Positions 9,441-22,380 are shown, counted from the stretch's first letter. The stretch is 64,000 bases of DNA from Megascapheus bottae (GCA_024803745.1 JANJXV010000190.1:1811501-1875500), one strand, 5' to 3'. A program made the numbers and translations. The notes: a model not told the origin generated them from the letters alone.

Positions 9441-10790
9441 GACAGTCGTGTGGGAGATGCAGATTTAATAAATCAACATAAACTTTTACTGCACACTAAA
9501 TACTGCTGGAGCCACAGCCTGACATTTCACACCTCTTAGATTAAAAATAATGGCTTCTTCTTGGCCTTTTACCAGTAAGCACACTAAAATACCATGGATT
9601 TTTAGAATGGCTATGTTCTAATTCTCCCATTTGAGGCACATATTTGGCAGTGACCATGTGGTAGGCTGAGAACAAAGCCCAGAAATCTCAGGGAGAAACA
9701 GGACGCAATCCTGTCCCCGGGAGTTTATACTTTGTGGGGTTGAGTAGCCCAAAATTCACTTAGATAGACCATGAATAAATGTGATGGAGGGCTGTGTGCC
9801 CCGACCAGCAAACTCAGCTCTGTAGCGCTTGGGCTAATGAGTCAATGTTTGAAGGTCATGGTTTGGCTGTGTGGTTTACCCATGCTTTCCAAATTACATG
9901 TTATTTATGCATACATAGATTAAGAGACGAAAAACATTCTATGTAAATATAAACAAATATGTAGATGAGGGTTCTTCCTTCGCAAAAGTAATTTCTTCTT
10001 CTGACGACAGAGCATTTTACAAAGATGCATTTGCAAAAGCAAGCACAGGAAAAACACAGAAATTCCACTTGCAGAAATTATACCTGGGTGTAACTGGACA
10101 CATGTTCAAAGATAATATGAGCAATGTAATTTGAAGGAGATAGAACATTAGAAAATAATAATTAAATTAAATGCTAAATATTAGGAAACTAGACATTCAT
10201 AAAATAGAATATATTCATGTGATGGAATTCAATAAAATCTTTCACAATATGTTAAATATTTAATGAATGAAAATGTTTGCAAGTAGTTGCTAAATGAAAA
10301 TATCAGGCTAACATATCCAGTGGGATCTAGCCATGACATATTTATAGTCAGTGACAGATGCATAAAGGGATTACAGCCAAATGTTGGTTAAGTATAGGGC
10401 TAAAACTGATGTTATGGTCATTTTCTGTTTTTTAACCTTGAGAATCTTTCTCTTCTCTTCCCTAAAACCACAATAAAACATTCTATTTTTGTTAAAAAAT
10501 CATTTGAGACAATTGATCTAAGCCACAATTAAACTGCTTCAGGTATGGTAATCAAAAAAAAATTCTCTCATCTAATTCCAGAAATCTTTCTCTGTAAAGT
10601 CTATTGGAAAGAAGCAATGTGGCCCTCACACTAATAAGATACATCCTTATTTTATACTTACCAAATGTAAATAATGTAAATATTCAACAATGTAATAAAT
10701 ACTAGTCATTAGGCAGGCTTTTCATAGTAACGCTAAATTCATTTTAAATAAAGACCAGGATTGTCCAGCCAGGTGAAGCAGAGTCCCTGG
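9441..10790. other. AT-rich repeat-poor sequence; possible conserved non-coding block
   Basis: About 1.3 kb of AT-rich unique sequence has almost no open frame. 10140-10300 is densest, with ataataattaaattaaatgc-type text. No SINE or recent L1 is visible. It could contain enhancers or simply be ancient decayed repeats. The sequence alone does not separate these. Confidence 0.35.
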
Positions 10791-12138
10791 ACTCAGGAAG
10801 GATGCCCTCTGAAGTTCTGCATGAAGACACCTTGCAAAATTCAGCAGCGTGTCTGGATTTATCATTCTGTCTGGAAACCAATTTGGCCTCAGTGAATCAT
10901 GTAGAAAAATGTGTCTTCATTCTTGCCTTGCAACCAAACCCAACACTGCGATTTATTTCCTCGCTGAATCAAAAGATAATAAATCATATCATTCATAACA
11001 TCGCACTTTTCCTCATGGAAGCAATTTGAAACCAAAGTGTAATTACCATTTTTTTCCATTGCCAGGAGGTTAATTAATACAACGGCGAGCTTTGGATGGT
11101 CAGATCTCTCCAGGAATCTCGCGCCATCTTCATATTGCCAGTTATGGCTTTATGCCATCCATCTGAGTCCTACCATCCGCCAGTGGCTTTGGGCTTTCCC
11201 CTCGCTATTTGCAGTCCCCGAGGTCATGCTCTTCTTTTCTTGACATGCAAGAGCTCTGCAGAGGGCCTGGGGGCTGTGGAGGTTTGTGGGTCAATAGCTT
11301 TGACAGCAGCATGGAACCGAAGGAGCTGAGAGTTCAGAAGAAGATGTTGCCTTCTGCATTTTTGTGCATAAGCGTTTCAACAGTCCTCTTGTCCTCGCCC
11401 AGGAAGCGAGCAGGAGCTCTCCACCCACCCGCCCAGCCGTCTCCCACGCTCTGTCAGTGTCCCCTTGCCTCCCTAGAAATTCAAGGCGCAGGCATGCCTG
11501 CCACATTCAAGCTCCTACATTGAGTTTCTTGACCTATTTTACAATGAAGACGGAGGAGACAGTTCCATTTTCCTGTGAAGGGTGGAAGCTTTATCTCACG
11601 TGGGTGGAGTCAGAAACCGGAGCTGCTTCTTCGTGGCGCGGGGAACTTGTCTTAGAAAGTAGCACGCAGGACATGAACCGTGCTTCTTCCTTCAGACATC
11701 CTCGGGGGGTGACTTTGGTTTCAGGGTGGTCATTTAAATATAGAGAAGATTTGACGGAAAATGACATTTCTTCCCTTTTGGCTCATGAGTCGGACTCAAT
11801 TTCCCAGGCATATTCCTTTCTGCACATCAACAACGAATCCCTCTACTTTGCCCAGGCACCATAGAGCAACCCTGCCCTGGGTCAGAGGAAAGAGAAGACA
11901 GCCACGGCTACGACACTGGCTCGAAATGAACTACTAAGAACACAGAATGCATCTCTCTTATTTGGAAAACATAGATTGAGGTAACCGCCACGCCATCTCT
12001 CATAGAACAGGTGCCGACCAAAGTCTGCTAAGCTGGGTTTAAGTCTCTTCTGATCACTGAGCCTCTTGTGGAGTGTTTGCCCTGCGTTTAAAGAGTCCTG
12101 TCTCCCAGGCAAGCCCACATCAGTGCCCTGGGTTTGGC
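10791..12138. other. Unique sequence with a 166-codon open frame and a TAATTA-bearing stretch
   Basis: A TAATTA core lies at 11071-11076 in an AT-rich stretch (10980-11090). A plus-strand frame at 11364-11864 is open for 166 codons. Its product has no feature I recognise, no signal peptide or repeats, and I see no flanking splice sites that would make it an exon. A T/C-rich tail at 12141-12162 belongs to the next SINE. Confidence 0.35.
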
Positions 12139-12380
12139 CTCTTTTTTTTTTTCTTTTTTCTTTGGGAACCTGAACTCTGGCCCTGGGCACTGTCCCTGAG
12201 CTCTTCAGCTCAAGGCTACCGCCCTATCCCTTGAGCCACAGCCCCCCTTCCCATTTTCTAGAGGTTAATTCGAGAAAAGTCTCAGGTCCTTCTGTGCCCA
12301 GGCTGGCTTTGAACCTTGATGCTCAGATCTCAGCCTCCAGAGTAGTTAGGATGACAGACGTGGGCCTCCTGCCCGGCCTG
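12139..12380 (-). mobile_element. Full-length dimeric SINE, minus orientation
   Basis: The plus strand reads poly-T, then ctgaactctggccctgggca, gctcttcagctcaaggctac and cttgagccacag (right half reversed), then ccaggctggctttgaacctt, cagatctcagcctcc and ggatgacagacgtggg (left half reversed). A short tggcctc string flanks both ends and may be part of a decayed target duplication. Confidence 0.85.
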
Positions 12381-13259
12381 GCCTCACTCTTCATGACGGA
12401 GGTGGGCTCATCGTCATCACAGCCCGTGTCTGGGGACGGTGGGTGGGCAGGACTGGGGCAGACAGTGGGCCCATCACTGTGAGAGGCTGAGGAACCAGTG
12501 GGGACCCATCCGCTCCATTTTGCGCCATCAGGGGGGACACTGGCGTGGGAGCTTGCAGTGCCTCCTCCCAAATGAAAGCAGAGGTCTTCCCTAAGATAAA
12601 GTACAAGACTGAGAACCCACAGCATGGTGGTGGAGTGTCCATTTTCCTTGGGATCCACTCGTGGGACGTAATGGCGTCTGCTTTTAATACTTGAGCCTCG
12701 GGTGATTTGTTTTGGTCTGGTGTGTTTCCAAGCCTAGGAAGATCTTCTGTGGATGAAATACGTTTTGGGGTATTATTTCAGTGGCCCCCAGGAGAGCTGG
12801 GCAAGCACAGACCCCTCAAAAGGCCAGGGTGCACCGCACTCTGTGCCGACATGGAAGAAAAGTGAGTCCAGAAGGCACCTGGCCATGCAGGCCTGCAGCT
12901 CTCCGAGGAGGCCAGAGGCTGGGCAGAGCAGGATCCTGCATCCTGACTCCGCCTGGGCTCAGATGCCCCACGTTTCCTTCCCCACAGCCCACAAGAAAGG
13001 AAAGGCAGCCACCGACGGGTAGCTCAGTCCAGCTGGACATGGCCTGGGTGCGGTGAGTTAAGCCAAATCACCATCAGCAAACAGACCTGAACGCCCCGGG
13101 CCCCGAGTCTCTGCTGCGGTTGCCGTGGAAACACAGGGAGAAGAGCGATGTCACGCTGGGCACCTGCGGGCCTCTGCCGGGTCAGTAGGTGCAGACCTGC
13201 TTCGAAAGTCCACAGCAAGCCACAGAACTCGGAAACCTGGGAACAAGCACTCGGACCCA
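12381..13259. other. Unique sequence, no gene seen
   Basis: Moderately GC-rich with overlapping open frames on both strands. No repeat, exon or RNA gene recognised. Confidence 0.5.
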
Positions 13260-13319
13260 CGTATCACTTGGGTATATTACACAAATCCAATGGACTTGCC
13301 CCCCGTATGCTTCTAAGAC

Positions 13320-13385
13320 AGAAAGAGCATTACAAGTCAGTAAAAACCAAACAAATAATCCAGTGAAAACTGGGCAAAGGACAGG
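13320..13385 (+). mobile_element. Possible small L1 ORF2 fragment
   Basis: The short stretch 'caaacaaataatccagtgaa' followed by 'aactgggcaaaggac' resembles the L1 ORF2 region that encodes the 'NPIKKWAKD'-type segment. Only about 60 bases match by eye, so this is tentative. Confidence 0.35.
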
Positions 13386-14569
13386 GGCTCAGGCTTTCTA
13401 AGAAAGGGGATTTGGATGAGCTTGGTGATGGGCTAGTTTGCAGAGATAGAAATTACTCCATCAGGCAGAGCTAGAACTGCTGAATTAAAAGAGGACAAGT
13501 GGACGTCTCAAAATGGCTCGGCAGCCTCAGGAAGATGTGGATTAGAATTCTCTGCTCCTGCTTCATTGCCTTCATGGAGAATGTGGAGCAATCTCACTTA
13601 ACTAAGAAGCCAAGAAGCACGATAAAAAGGAAGTCATTCTTAAGAATTTTTTTTAAGAAAAGAAAAGGAAAAAAAAAGCTTTAAGGATGATCTCCATGTG
13701 AACTTCCCTGATACGGAGACTCTCTTGAAAGACTGGAAGCGTTCTTGAACTGTCTAAGTGCATCCCTTTGTGTCAGTAACGGGAGCCTTCGTTAGAGGAG
13801 GTGGCCACAGAGGCCAGGCCAGCTGGCGCCCTTTCCCAGCGGAAGTCAAGCCATAAAAACAAATTGTAACTTTTCTGAATGTCAAGTCCAGTAATGTGTC
13901 TGCCCTGAGAAGATTTGCCTTATAACAGCTAAACAATTAAATCCCGCAGTGCTCCAGCATCCAGCCTGAATTTCAGACTTTCCATTCCTCCACGCCACGG
14001 ACACACCCCTCACGAGCTTGAAGACCTGCCCAGTCACCACAATGTCCTGTCTGTAAGCTCCTGCGCACGCAAGTTTTGAAGCCTATCAGCCCCTTGAAAC
14101 AAATGTGTTGTCAGAATGATGTGCACCTCACCTGGCAAAGGTGAATCTTTATGTAAAGGAGCTCGGAATCATGTCCTCGCTAACGCTGGGCGGGCAGACG
14201 CGTCCCAGTCCTCTGCTCTGCACGTGTCAGAGGAGTTATCCCGGGGGCAGATCAGAGCACGGGAGCGCCGTCTGTTTTATGGTCATCTCCAAACTCACTC
14301 CCTTTCCCCTTTGAGCCCTGAGCATGTACAGTCATCCAGAAAATCGGTAACAAAGCGACACAAATAAGTACGTGAGTGAGTGAGTGAATGAATGAAGCTG
14401 TAGCCCCTCCCCAGTGATTCAGGATGTGGCATGTACTATTTGACAGATCAAGAAAAGCTCAGAAAGAAAGAAAAAAACCCTTCTGTATACAGAAACATTA
14501 GCATCGTAATTCACTCAGAGTCAGAAAAGCAACTGTTTGTCAGAAATCATAATTGGCAATCGTCTAAAG
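13386..14569. other. Unique sequence with A-rich tract and short GTGA/GAAT repeats
   Basis: A purine/A-rich stretch at 13640-13680 could be an old retrotransposon tail without a recognisable body. Short tetranucleotide repeats (gtgagtgagtgagtgaatga) lie at 14373-14395. No gene is seen. Confidence 0.45.
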
Positions 14570-14687
14570 TAGAAATGGAATTGTGTGTATGTATGTGCAC
14601 GTACAAATGTGTTTGTGTGTGCATGTATGTGTGTGCATGTATGTGTGTGTATCTCTGTGTATGTGTGTATGTGTGTATGTATGTGTA

Positions 14688-14747
<60 letters not shown>

Positions 14748-14969
14748 GGTACTGAGGCTTGAACTCAGGGCGCCATGCTCTTGCTTAGCTTATGTACTCA
14801 AGGCCTGAGTTCTACCACTTGAGCCACACTTTCTCTTGTGGCTTTTTCCTAGCTAACTGGAGACTTTTCCATCCAGGCCAGCTTCACAGGAAGCTCTTCA
14901 GCTCTCAGCCTTTTGAGTAATAGGATGATAAGCATGGGTGGCTGGTGCCCGGTTAGAAATTCAATTTTG
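14570..14969 (-). mobile_element. SINE (minus) with tail expanded into TG repeat, flanked by target duplication
   Basis: A diverged SINE in reverse orientation occupies about 14750-14952: right-half text cttgagccaca, then ctaactggagacttttcc and ggatgataagcatgg from the left half. Where its tail should be lies about 165 bp of interrupted TG repeat (14583-14746) with TATG and CATG variants. Flanks tagaaatggaattgtg (14570-14585) and tagaaattcaattttg (14954-14969) match at 13 of 16 bases and enclose SINE plus microsatellite, so the TG repeat is best read as an evolved SINE tail. Confidence 0.75.
14583..14746. repeat. Interrupted (TG)n microsatellite
   Basis: A pure TG run of about 25 units at 14691-14746 is preceded by about 110 bp of TGTA/TGCA-interrupted repeat. 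It lies inside the target duplication of the SINE. Confidence 0.95.
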
Positions 14970-17540
14970 TCATGGTGTTTATGGCATCACATTACACCCA
15001 CAACGCCTGAGATATTGTGCAGATTTGCCACATGGAGACCTACTGTACAGGCCTGTTATACCCATGCTGTCTATAAAGTCATATGATGTACATTCATACT
15101 GGTAAAGATACCCATCTCGGTTTCCTATCTTAAATTGTCCATATAATTAAACCACTCAAGTCATGCATCGTCAATCCATTCCCTCATTCTTGAGGAAACA
15201 ACAGTAAGGAGACACGTCTACATTTTCCAAGAGATTATGAAATAGAAAGAGGGTATATACAGAGTCCCTCCCATACAAGGCAAAGGAGTTACTATTGAAC
15301 AGGTCCACCAATCACCTATGGAGAGAGAGGGCACTAAGCTGGAATCTTCCGTGACAGAGCTGTAAAATAGAAACATGCTCCAACTGGAAAAGGAAAACCC
15401 AAAGGGCTTCTAGAAGCAGCCAGAGGTATGGAGTTGAGATGCACTCAGCAGTCTAAGAGCCATTAGAAATAATGTTTCTAAAAGTACATCTGACTATTTT
15501 TCAAGCCAAGAAAAAGTCACATAACGTAACAGTCCCCCTTTAAATCTTGAAATCCAAACAAAATGTTGACAAAACTAGAAAAGCCCGCTGTCCCATTCCA
15601 CCCCTCTCCCATGCACACATACACTTTTTATTCCATCATTTGATTCAGAAAATTCTTAAGTGCTTTTTTGGCATCTTAAAATCGAGATCATTCTTTTTAA
15701 ATGCTAAAGAAATCTCTTGCCCAGCTTTGAGCCTGGGGGAGAAGCTTCTCCAGGACTGGAATCTGAACCGATCTTCCCTCTCCAGGTCCCAAGTGCAGAC
15801 CGAACACCTTCATTCAGGGGGTCTCCTCTCCACACTGCGAAACTGAGTCTCATCACACAGGTCGCAAAAATGTATTTTTCCTTCTGGTGCAATTAGGGAC
15901 TCACACAGACGACTCCCCCAATTATGAGGAGAACTTCGGGGGGAAAGCATTTGTGATAGGTAACTCCACGCCCTCCTCCTGTTTGTTGACTGGTGTTATT
16001 TACCTCAAAACAATGTGTCTCAGGGTCTCTGTGGGTTATCTGGAGGCTGAGATTTTTCTCTCTTTGTCCTCTCTGAACAGACCCTGCCTGGTCAGTTAAT
16101 GCATCTTTAGTGATAAAACTGTCCTGTCCCTTCTGACATTGGGGATTGGAAACCATCCTGTCTTTAATTCTATTTCCCCAGCGCAGCTCTGTGCAAGGTG
16201 CAGTGTAAAGGAGGGCATAATGAAACCCACGCATAAAACACCCACCCCAGGGCAGCTCTACTGCGTACACGCCGGGAGGGTGAGTGCAGTGAGTTCTGGT
16301 AGGCCTGGTCAGCAGCGAGCCTCTCCCAGGGCGTCCAGAGCTCCGGGTCTCATCATCCTGCATTTGCCTCTCATGGCCAAAACCAGCTGTTACAATAATT
16401 CCACCGCAAAGCATGTCCTGAAATGAAACGAACATTCATTTGCAGTTCACGCAAGCCCTAAGAGCCGAGTGGATGTGGGAGAACAAATCCTCACCTCAAT
16501 CACGACTTCTGAAACACTCAAGGGAGGGAAAAAAGATCAAGCATAAACCAGAAACACGCTTCTGCGGCTCTCTAGCTCTGTATAGAGTCTAAATGGTAAA
16601 GGCTAACGATTTTTTAAAACGCCCCGCCATCTTTTTCCCACCACTTTCCTATAGCCAAGGAAGGGTGAGCAGTAGTTTGATGCCTCTGAATCTTGATGTC
16701 AGTTCAGGCGTAACAGTGCAGGGTTCCCCTCCTGGGTTTAGGCAAACTCCTGGATTGCCATTTAGTTCCTGCAGGAATTCCAGCACACGCCAGCTACGGG
16801 AAGGAGAGGCGCCTGCTAAAGGAGGGGAGTGAGGTCTTCACAGCACTTCTGAAATTCACTCAGGTTCTCCTGTCAGTCTCCACGCCATAGCCAGAGCAGT
16901 TGATGTGTATTTGTACTCACCTACAGATGAGTATAGGGAAAAAGTAAAATACACTTCTGGATTTCTTCATTTTAGTTTGGCAACACATCCAAAAATATAA
17001 TCAGGAGAGGATAAGAATCCAGTTTTGGAAGAGATTAAAGAAGTCTGAGTCGAGGAGGACTCACACTCCTGCCGGAGATATGGTGAGGGGTGAGGGAGAG
17101 GAGGAGAAAACACACCAACACCACCACACGGGTAAGAACAAAGCACACATCTACCATGGGTACACAAGGGACCTAGGATATCGAAAAGGAACCCCAAGCC
17201 AGAGTCTTGGAGACTGCAGACAGAAGGGGTCAGCCGTTGCTTCTCAGGCTTCTATTCCTAAAGATGGTTCCAGAAAATGAAGATATGAAGTTATGGGTCT
17301 GAGGACACCTTCGCCATTTTGGAATGAGAAGGGGGCCAGGCTTGGAGCTTCATGACCAGCCCATCTGAGGTCCAAGGCAGGCACCTCACCATTCCCTGGG
17401 CCCTCAGAGCCTGCACCACAGAAGTAAGGGCGAGCCAGAACAGACTGTCCTATGTCTGTCCTTACCTTCAACTTCCCTGTGCTGCTTCCCACTTGCTGAA
17501 ACCACAACAACTTCTGTCTGGTGGCTTCCTATCAAAATGT
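14970..17540. other. Unique sequence; one 180-codon minus-strand open frame
   Basis: About 2.6 kb with no recognisable repeat. A minus-strand frame at 15893-16435 is open for 180 codons and overlaps smaller plus-strand frames. Its product has no recognisable domain. 15890-16150 contains AT-rich stretches that may be conserved non-coding. I see no RNA gene. Confidence 0.4.
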
Positions 17541-17690
17541 CAGCCGTGGTATTTATTACACTATTTAGTTTCATTAGTCACCATTAATTGTTTAGAGAGA
17601 GCTTTTTCAAAGTCATTAGCTGAGATCCTCCAGCTCTTCAATGATAGTTTCAATTAATCCACAAACAAAGCTCTTTGTGTCATGACCCAC
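17541..17690. promoter_or_regulatory. Candidate conserved non-coding element with homeodomain-like sites
   Basis: This AT-rich unique block has repeated ATTA cores (ttcattagtcaccattaatt, tcattagctgag, caattaatccac). It lies between GC-balanced sequences and contains no repeat. Enhancer function is inferred from motif clustering alone. Confidence 0.3.
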
Positions 17691-18582
17691 GTGTGGCTGG
17701 TAATAGACGATTAGTGAGTACCATCTGACCTCCCCTCTGTGACCACCACAGCACTGAGAAGAGCCGGCATGATCCATGCACAACCAGAGGGGATTAGGTA
17801 AACCCTTTTCCAAGTCATAAGATTCATACAAGATTTAAAAGCCATTTTTACATCTTATGCCTTCCCAAGGTTTAGGGACGATACAAATTCATCCAGATTA
17901 TGGCACATTTATTCTTTTCAAAAGCTAACTGAAGTCTTCATGCACATAGAAGAGGAGAAACACAATGGCTATTGAACAGAGAGAGAAATGGTTGATCACG
18001 TCAGGTTTTATTTTGCATAAATGCACAATACATCTCTCATGGAATTCTGTGCTCAGAATTGTTTCATTCTCCACAAACAGGCCCTTGGGTATCCTGGGCT
18101 ATTATGACAGAGACTTGCATTGGTAAGACCCAGGCGGGAGGCACACTGAGGGAGGCAGGGGCGGGAGCCTCTCGTGTGGAAACACTAGCCCTGCAGAGGT
18201 GCAGCGGAAGCTGGCCTGCAGAGCAGGGAAGCTGACCCAGGCCCTCCACCCTGGACACCAGCTCCTGGGAAATCTCTCAGGTACACGGTGTTGGGATCCT
18301 TGGCTCTCAGAGAAGTGACACCGGACTCTCATCTTCAGCCCTGATTTCTCTCTGAAAGTCTTCATCAGCCCTCTCCTTGCTGCAGCTTCTGCCTTTGCCT
18401 TTGTTATCAGTTCCCTGCTGCTTCTGCTGTCTTTTCCTTGTGTGACCAACTTACCTGTTCTACAAATGTTACAGGTCACACGTAGGCAAGAAAGAGCACT
18501 TCTAATAGTGCAAGGGGCAGCCCAGGGGCATCACTCACAGAGCCTGGAAAAGTGAGCTGAATTAGCAAATTAGGGACAAAGG
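17691..18582. other. Unique sequence, no gene seen
   Basis: Short open frames only; no repeat recognised before the octamer/CCAAT module. Confidence 0.5.
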
Positions 18583-18770
18583 GTCTCTGCACCAATCACA
18601 GCGCAGCCCTTTATGCAAATGAAGGCCTATATTTGCACCAACCACAGCACAGACTTGCATGCAAATGAAGGCCTGTGTCTGCACCAATCAGAGACCTTCC
18701 GCTGGGCCACAAGGGGAAATTCTGCTGCTGCCACTTGAGGGGGAGGAGCCAAAGGGGCACCTAGAGGTTC
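18583..18770 (+). promoter_or_regulatory. Octamer/CCAAT repeat module, copy A (LTR-enhancer-like)
   Basis: Two ATGCAAAT octamers (18613-18620, 18659-18666) are each followed 25 bp later by a CCAAT-type box (CCAAC 18638-18642; CCAAT 18684-18688). A further CCAAT at 18592-18596 suggests a partial earlier unit. Unit spacing is 46 bp. Downstream text ccttccgctgggccac, aaggggaa and cacctagag is shared with copy B at 35.5-35.7 kb, so both derive from one repeat family. ATGCAAAT is the POU/OCT binding site and CCAAT binds NF-Y. Origin as the U3 of an LTR is inference. Confidence 0.6.
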
Positions 18771-19840
18771 CCAGGCCGGTGTTCCACTGCTTGATGTCTC
18801 AGGAGGCCTCTGACCAGGGCACAGTGGCAGCCATGGTGGCACTGGGCTTCTTCAAGGGGCTGGAGCCACCTCCCAGTGATCGTGAAGTGTCCACAGTGTC
18901 CAGGCTGGCACGAGGGCCTCGGGGTGGGCTGCCCCTGCCGCAGGGCCTGGCTGCCACTCAGGATGGCCTCGAGCATTGGCAGAGGGGCCTCAGGGCTGTG
19001 GGTCAGCCTTAACCACGACAGCACCAACAGGGAGGCCAGGGCAGGCGGTCCTGAGAGCGCTGAGCAGAGCCTGGTGGTCCTCTGAGAGCCGTGGGGCCTC
19101 GCTGGCTCTCACAGGGCCGGGAGGAGAGAGAAGGCGGCCACTGAAGTGTGGGATAATCCACATTCTCTCCCAAGGCAGTGTGCTCCTTAGTAGTTTTCAG
19201 GTAGAGAAGAAGAAGTACCACGGCGAACAACTACTCTTCATATATATATTTAGGTTTTAGAAGAAAGCAGAAGCCTAGAATTTGATATGAAAATCTCTTC
19301 CCCAACCCAAGTGACATGAATGTGTCCTTCAAACACCAAACATGCGAAGAGCCTGAGGCAGGAGCCCTGGGGTGTGGACTTGACCCACTGCCACGGGTTT
19401 ACACCTCTGGAGTTGAGGTTTGGTGTAGGACCTCAGCCCTCTTAAATTCCCCTATGTATCAGGTCCACTTTTATGTTTTCGGGATCACAGAATTGAAGAA
19501 GAGACTTCTTCCTGAATGTGTTTGGAAGGTCAGAGGGATTCAAGGTCAGAGGGATTCGGTTTTAATAGTCAGTATTTATTATGCACTTCAGAGCCGAGAG
19601 GTATGAAGGAAGGAACTTGTATAATTGGCCATAAAGCACAGAGCACAGAGCCTCCTGACACATCAGGTAGGTTGGCAGTGAGAGTGGAGGAATTTAAACC
19701 TCAGCTCTGACTTACGAATTCAAGAGTGCAAACCAGTGACAGGGAAATGTAGCTGGAGCTCTTCCCGTGAGCTCTCTCCCAACAAGAGGCGCCCTCCATC
19801 CCGTCGTGGGGTATGGCTAGCATTAAGGTAATGAATCGTG
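18771..19840. other. GC-rich then mixed unique sequence; may include rest of LTR-like element
   Basis: 18771-19130 is GC-rich and may be the remainder of the repeat at 18.6 kb, but I cannot align it to copy B beyond about 18770. A perfect 16-bp tandem duplication (aaggtcagagggattc) lies at 19526-19557. No coding gene is seen. Confidence 0.4.
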
Positions 19841-20100
19841 TCCACACCAGGCGACCACAGCCCTGCTATTCATTAACATTTCCGACGCTGACCCCCATCC
19901 CCGAATGGACTCTAGGAAATGTAATTTAGCAAGATAACAAAATTAGGATCAAGTTTTTATTTACAGACATATTGATTTTTCTACAGGAAGATGGAAGCAT
20001 TTCTTTTAAAGAAAGCTCACGTTGTTACTATCCTCTGCCGGTTTGATTAAATAATAACATACTCAAAAAATAGAAGTGATGCCATTTTTATCCTGCAGGG
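19841..20100. promoter_or_regulatory. Candidate conserved non-coding element
   Basis: AT-rich unique sequence with cattaac, tgtaatttagcaagataaca and gattaaataataac strings and no repeat. Enhancer role is inferred from composition only. Confidence 0.3.
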
Positions 20101-22380
20101 ATTGAGTCATACTGAAGAGTCAGGGACCCTTAAGTGAATGACAAACGTGAATCGATGCAAACAAGACCTGTGCTCAGGCAGAAACAGACACTTACTGCAA
20201 TTGAAAAGTACTCAGTGTCTTCTCTGTCTTGAAATTAGATGCTGTTGTTGCTGGTTTTTTCTTGTTAAGCAACCACCAAGTTTTAAATTCCAAACTAGCA
20301 GGTATCATGCCTATCTTATACATTAATGTCTACTCGTCACCTTCCCTCCAGACCAGGCTCCCCAAACTACGGCTCCGGCAGCTGTCGGAAGCATGCAGGC
20401 CGACAACAGGGGTCCAGCCGTCTGTCGGATGAGAGCCTGAGATGTGTCCTAGCAGTTACCTTCACTCTGATGTGACAGATGTGTCATCAACATGGACACT
20501 GTTTATCTTCCACAGCAGGAGCTGGAGAGCACGCCGAACCCTCGGCTCCTCGAGGTGAATTTGAACGGCAGCAGTGCGTCTTAGGTTCCAGGGGACAGTT
20601 TTCCTCTTCAGAACATGCTGCCCTGGGGTAATTAAGAGGTGACCTGGGATAGACCTGAGGGTTTATAATGCAGTCCTGTCTCCAGTTCTATTCCATGCTC
20701 TTCACAGTGTCCGTAAGTTAAGGACAATGGAGGAGGCGCCCCAAATCTTGCTTCTAATGCTTTGATATAGATGTACAGGGATTTCTTTTTAGGGCTTGTT
20801 TTGTCAGTGCTTCCTAAACAGAGGCAGACCCCCCCCACACACAGGGGCGTTTGAGTGATGGCCAGTGGGAGGGAAGGCCAGACTGAGGAACGGAGCCTTC
20901 CACAGTCACGGGGAGGGGGACCTCTTCATAACTGCATTGACTCCTGCTTGGTGGCAGATGGGAATGTTCCATCATTACATTGTTCTATTGAGTAGGGAAC
21001 GTCACACGCAGTCGTACTTTATGTTACATTACACATGTTATATACTGCAACAACTATCACAAGTCTACACTGTGGCGAATGTGATGAATAATAAATCCTT
21101 TCTTCACGTATGTAATACATACGGAACATTAGACTATGTAATCAAGTGTATCATTCTCACGGAGGGTATTTTCCCTTCCCTTGGCACACGAGAAAGCAGA
21201 AGACACCGGACATCTCCTCGGGAATGAGGCTTGGTGCCTAGGTTCAAGGTGAGGACCTGGCATCATCGGGTGTGGTTGCCATGCCTGCTGGAAGGAAGTG
21301 GGCATCACGGTGTCAGCAAACTGCCTGGCTTAATTACTGCCAGATAGCAGCAATTCCTACCTGTGGGCAAGTATTCCCATTTTACTTCCTTGTGACCTTC
21401 GGTTTATGGCCATGAATAGTCCCTTTCTGTCGACTTTGAAGCACATCCTCCGGATAATATATTAGACACATCTTCCAGTCACATCTCCAGCTCTATTGAT
21501 CCTCAAGGACTCTCACAGAAAGAGTATTGATTTCATGCTAGCAAATTTAGGGATGAGTTCCATTTTCTCTGTGTCCTTTCCCCAACTTTATCTTGTCTCC
21601 TTTCTTTTCTGTTCTTTCTCCTCTCCCTACAACTCATTCTGCAGCTTTTTAATCTTTCTACTGAACTGCAAACTCACCATGGCTGGTGACGGGAATAAGG
21701 AGAGAAACCTACCCATCTACAGACGCTGAAGCATCCGCTCTGCCCACCTCTTGATGGGTAAATATAGACTAGTTTACATTAAGTATCAGCCTCAGGATAG
21801 GATTCCATTTAATGCAGAGTTCTTTGCCACGGCATGCCTGCACAAGACGATTATGATAAATACATAGTGCCGATGCTCTGAGCCAGCAGAAAATCCTCTG
21901 TTGAGAGCTCATCTATCACCTTCACTGTGGAGGAAAGAGAGTGGTTCCACAGCACGGGAGAGCCTCTGGACACTTTCCTCAAGAGCCCAGCCCCTGTGGG
22001 GTGCCAGGGAAAGCCACACCCCAAGCCAGGACCCCTCTGGAGCAGGGACAATCAACACCGAGCTTGGCATCCTAACACCAATGGGGCAGAGGAAAGAAAG
22101 CTGGGCCCCGGCCTGCGCTCCTCAGAGCCAAAACTGGGGGAGCAACTGGGAATTCAAAGCAAAGGAACAGGCAGGAAAATGTCCTTTTCCCCAAGGACAC
22201 GCCACTGCCTGTCGGGCAGTCAGTCCCTTCTTCTCCTTGTCCTGGCTCTTGCAGGAGGCCTGGGAGGGGAGGGGGGCCACCGGCCCTCAGTCCCCTGCTC
22301 TTATCAGGTTAACATCAGCTACGGTGGCTGTTCTTGTCAGGACATGACTCTGGGGGAATTCAAGGAAACCTCTTAATAAG
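20101..22380. other. Unique sequence, no gene seen
   Basis: Mixed composition. Overlapping plus frames at 21901-22376 (148 and 149 codons) shadow each other and encode nothing recognisable. A C-run lies at 20830-20836. No SINE or L1 recognised over more than 2 kb. Confidence 0.45.

Noticed and set aside
13640..13680. A-rich tract as evidence for a processed pseudogene
   Set aside because: No recognisable gene-derived sequence precedes it and no flanking target duplication is visible.
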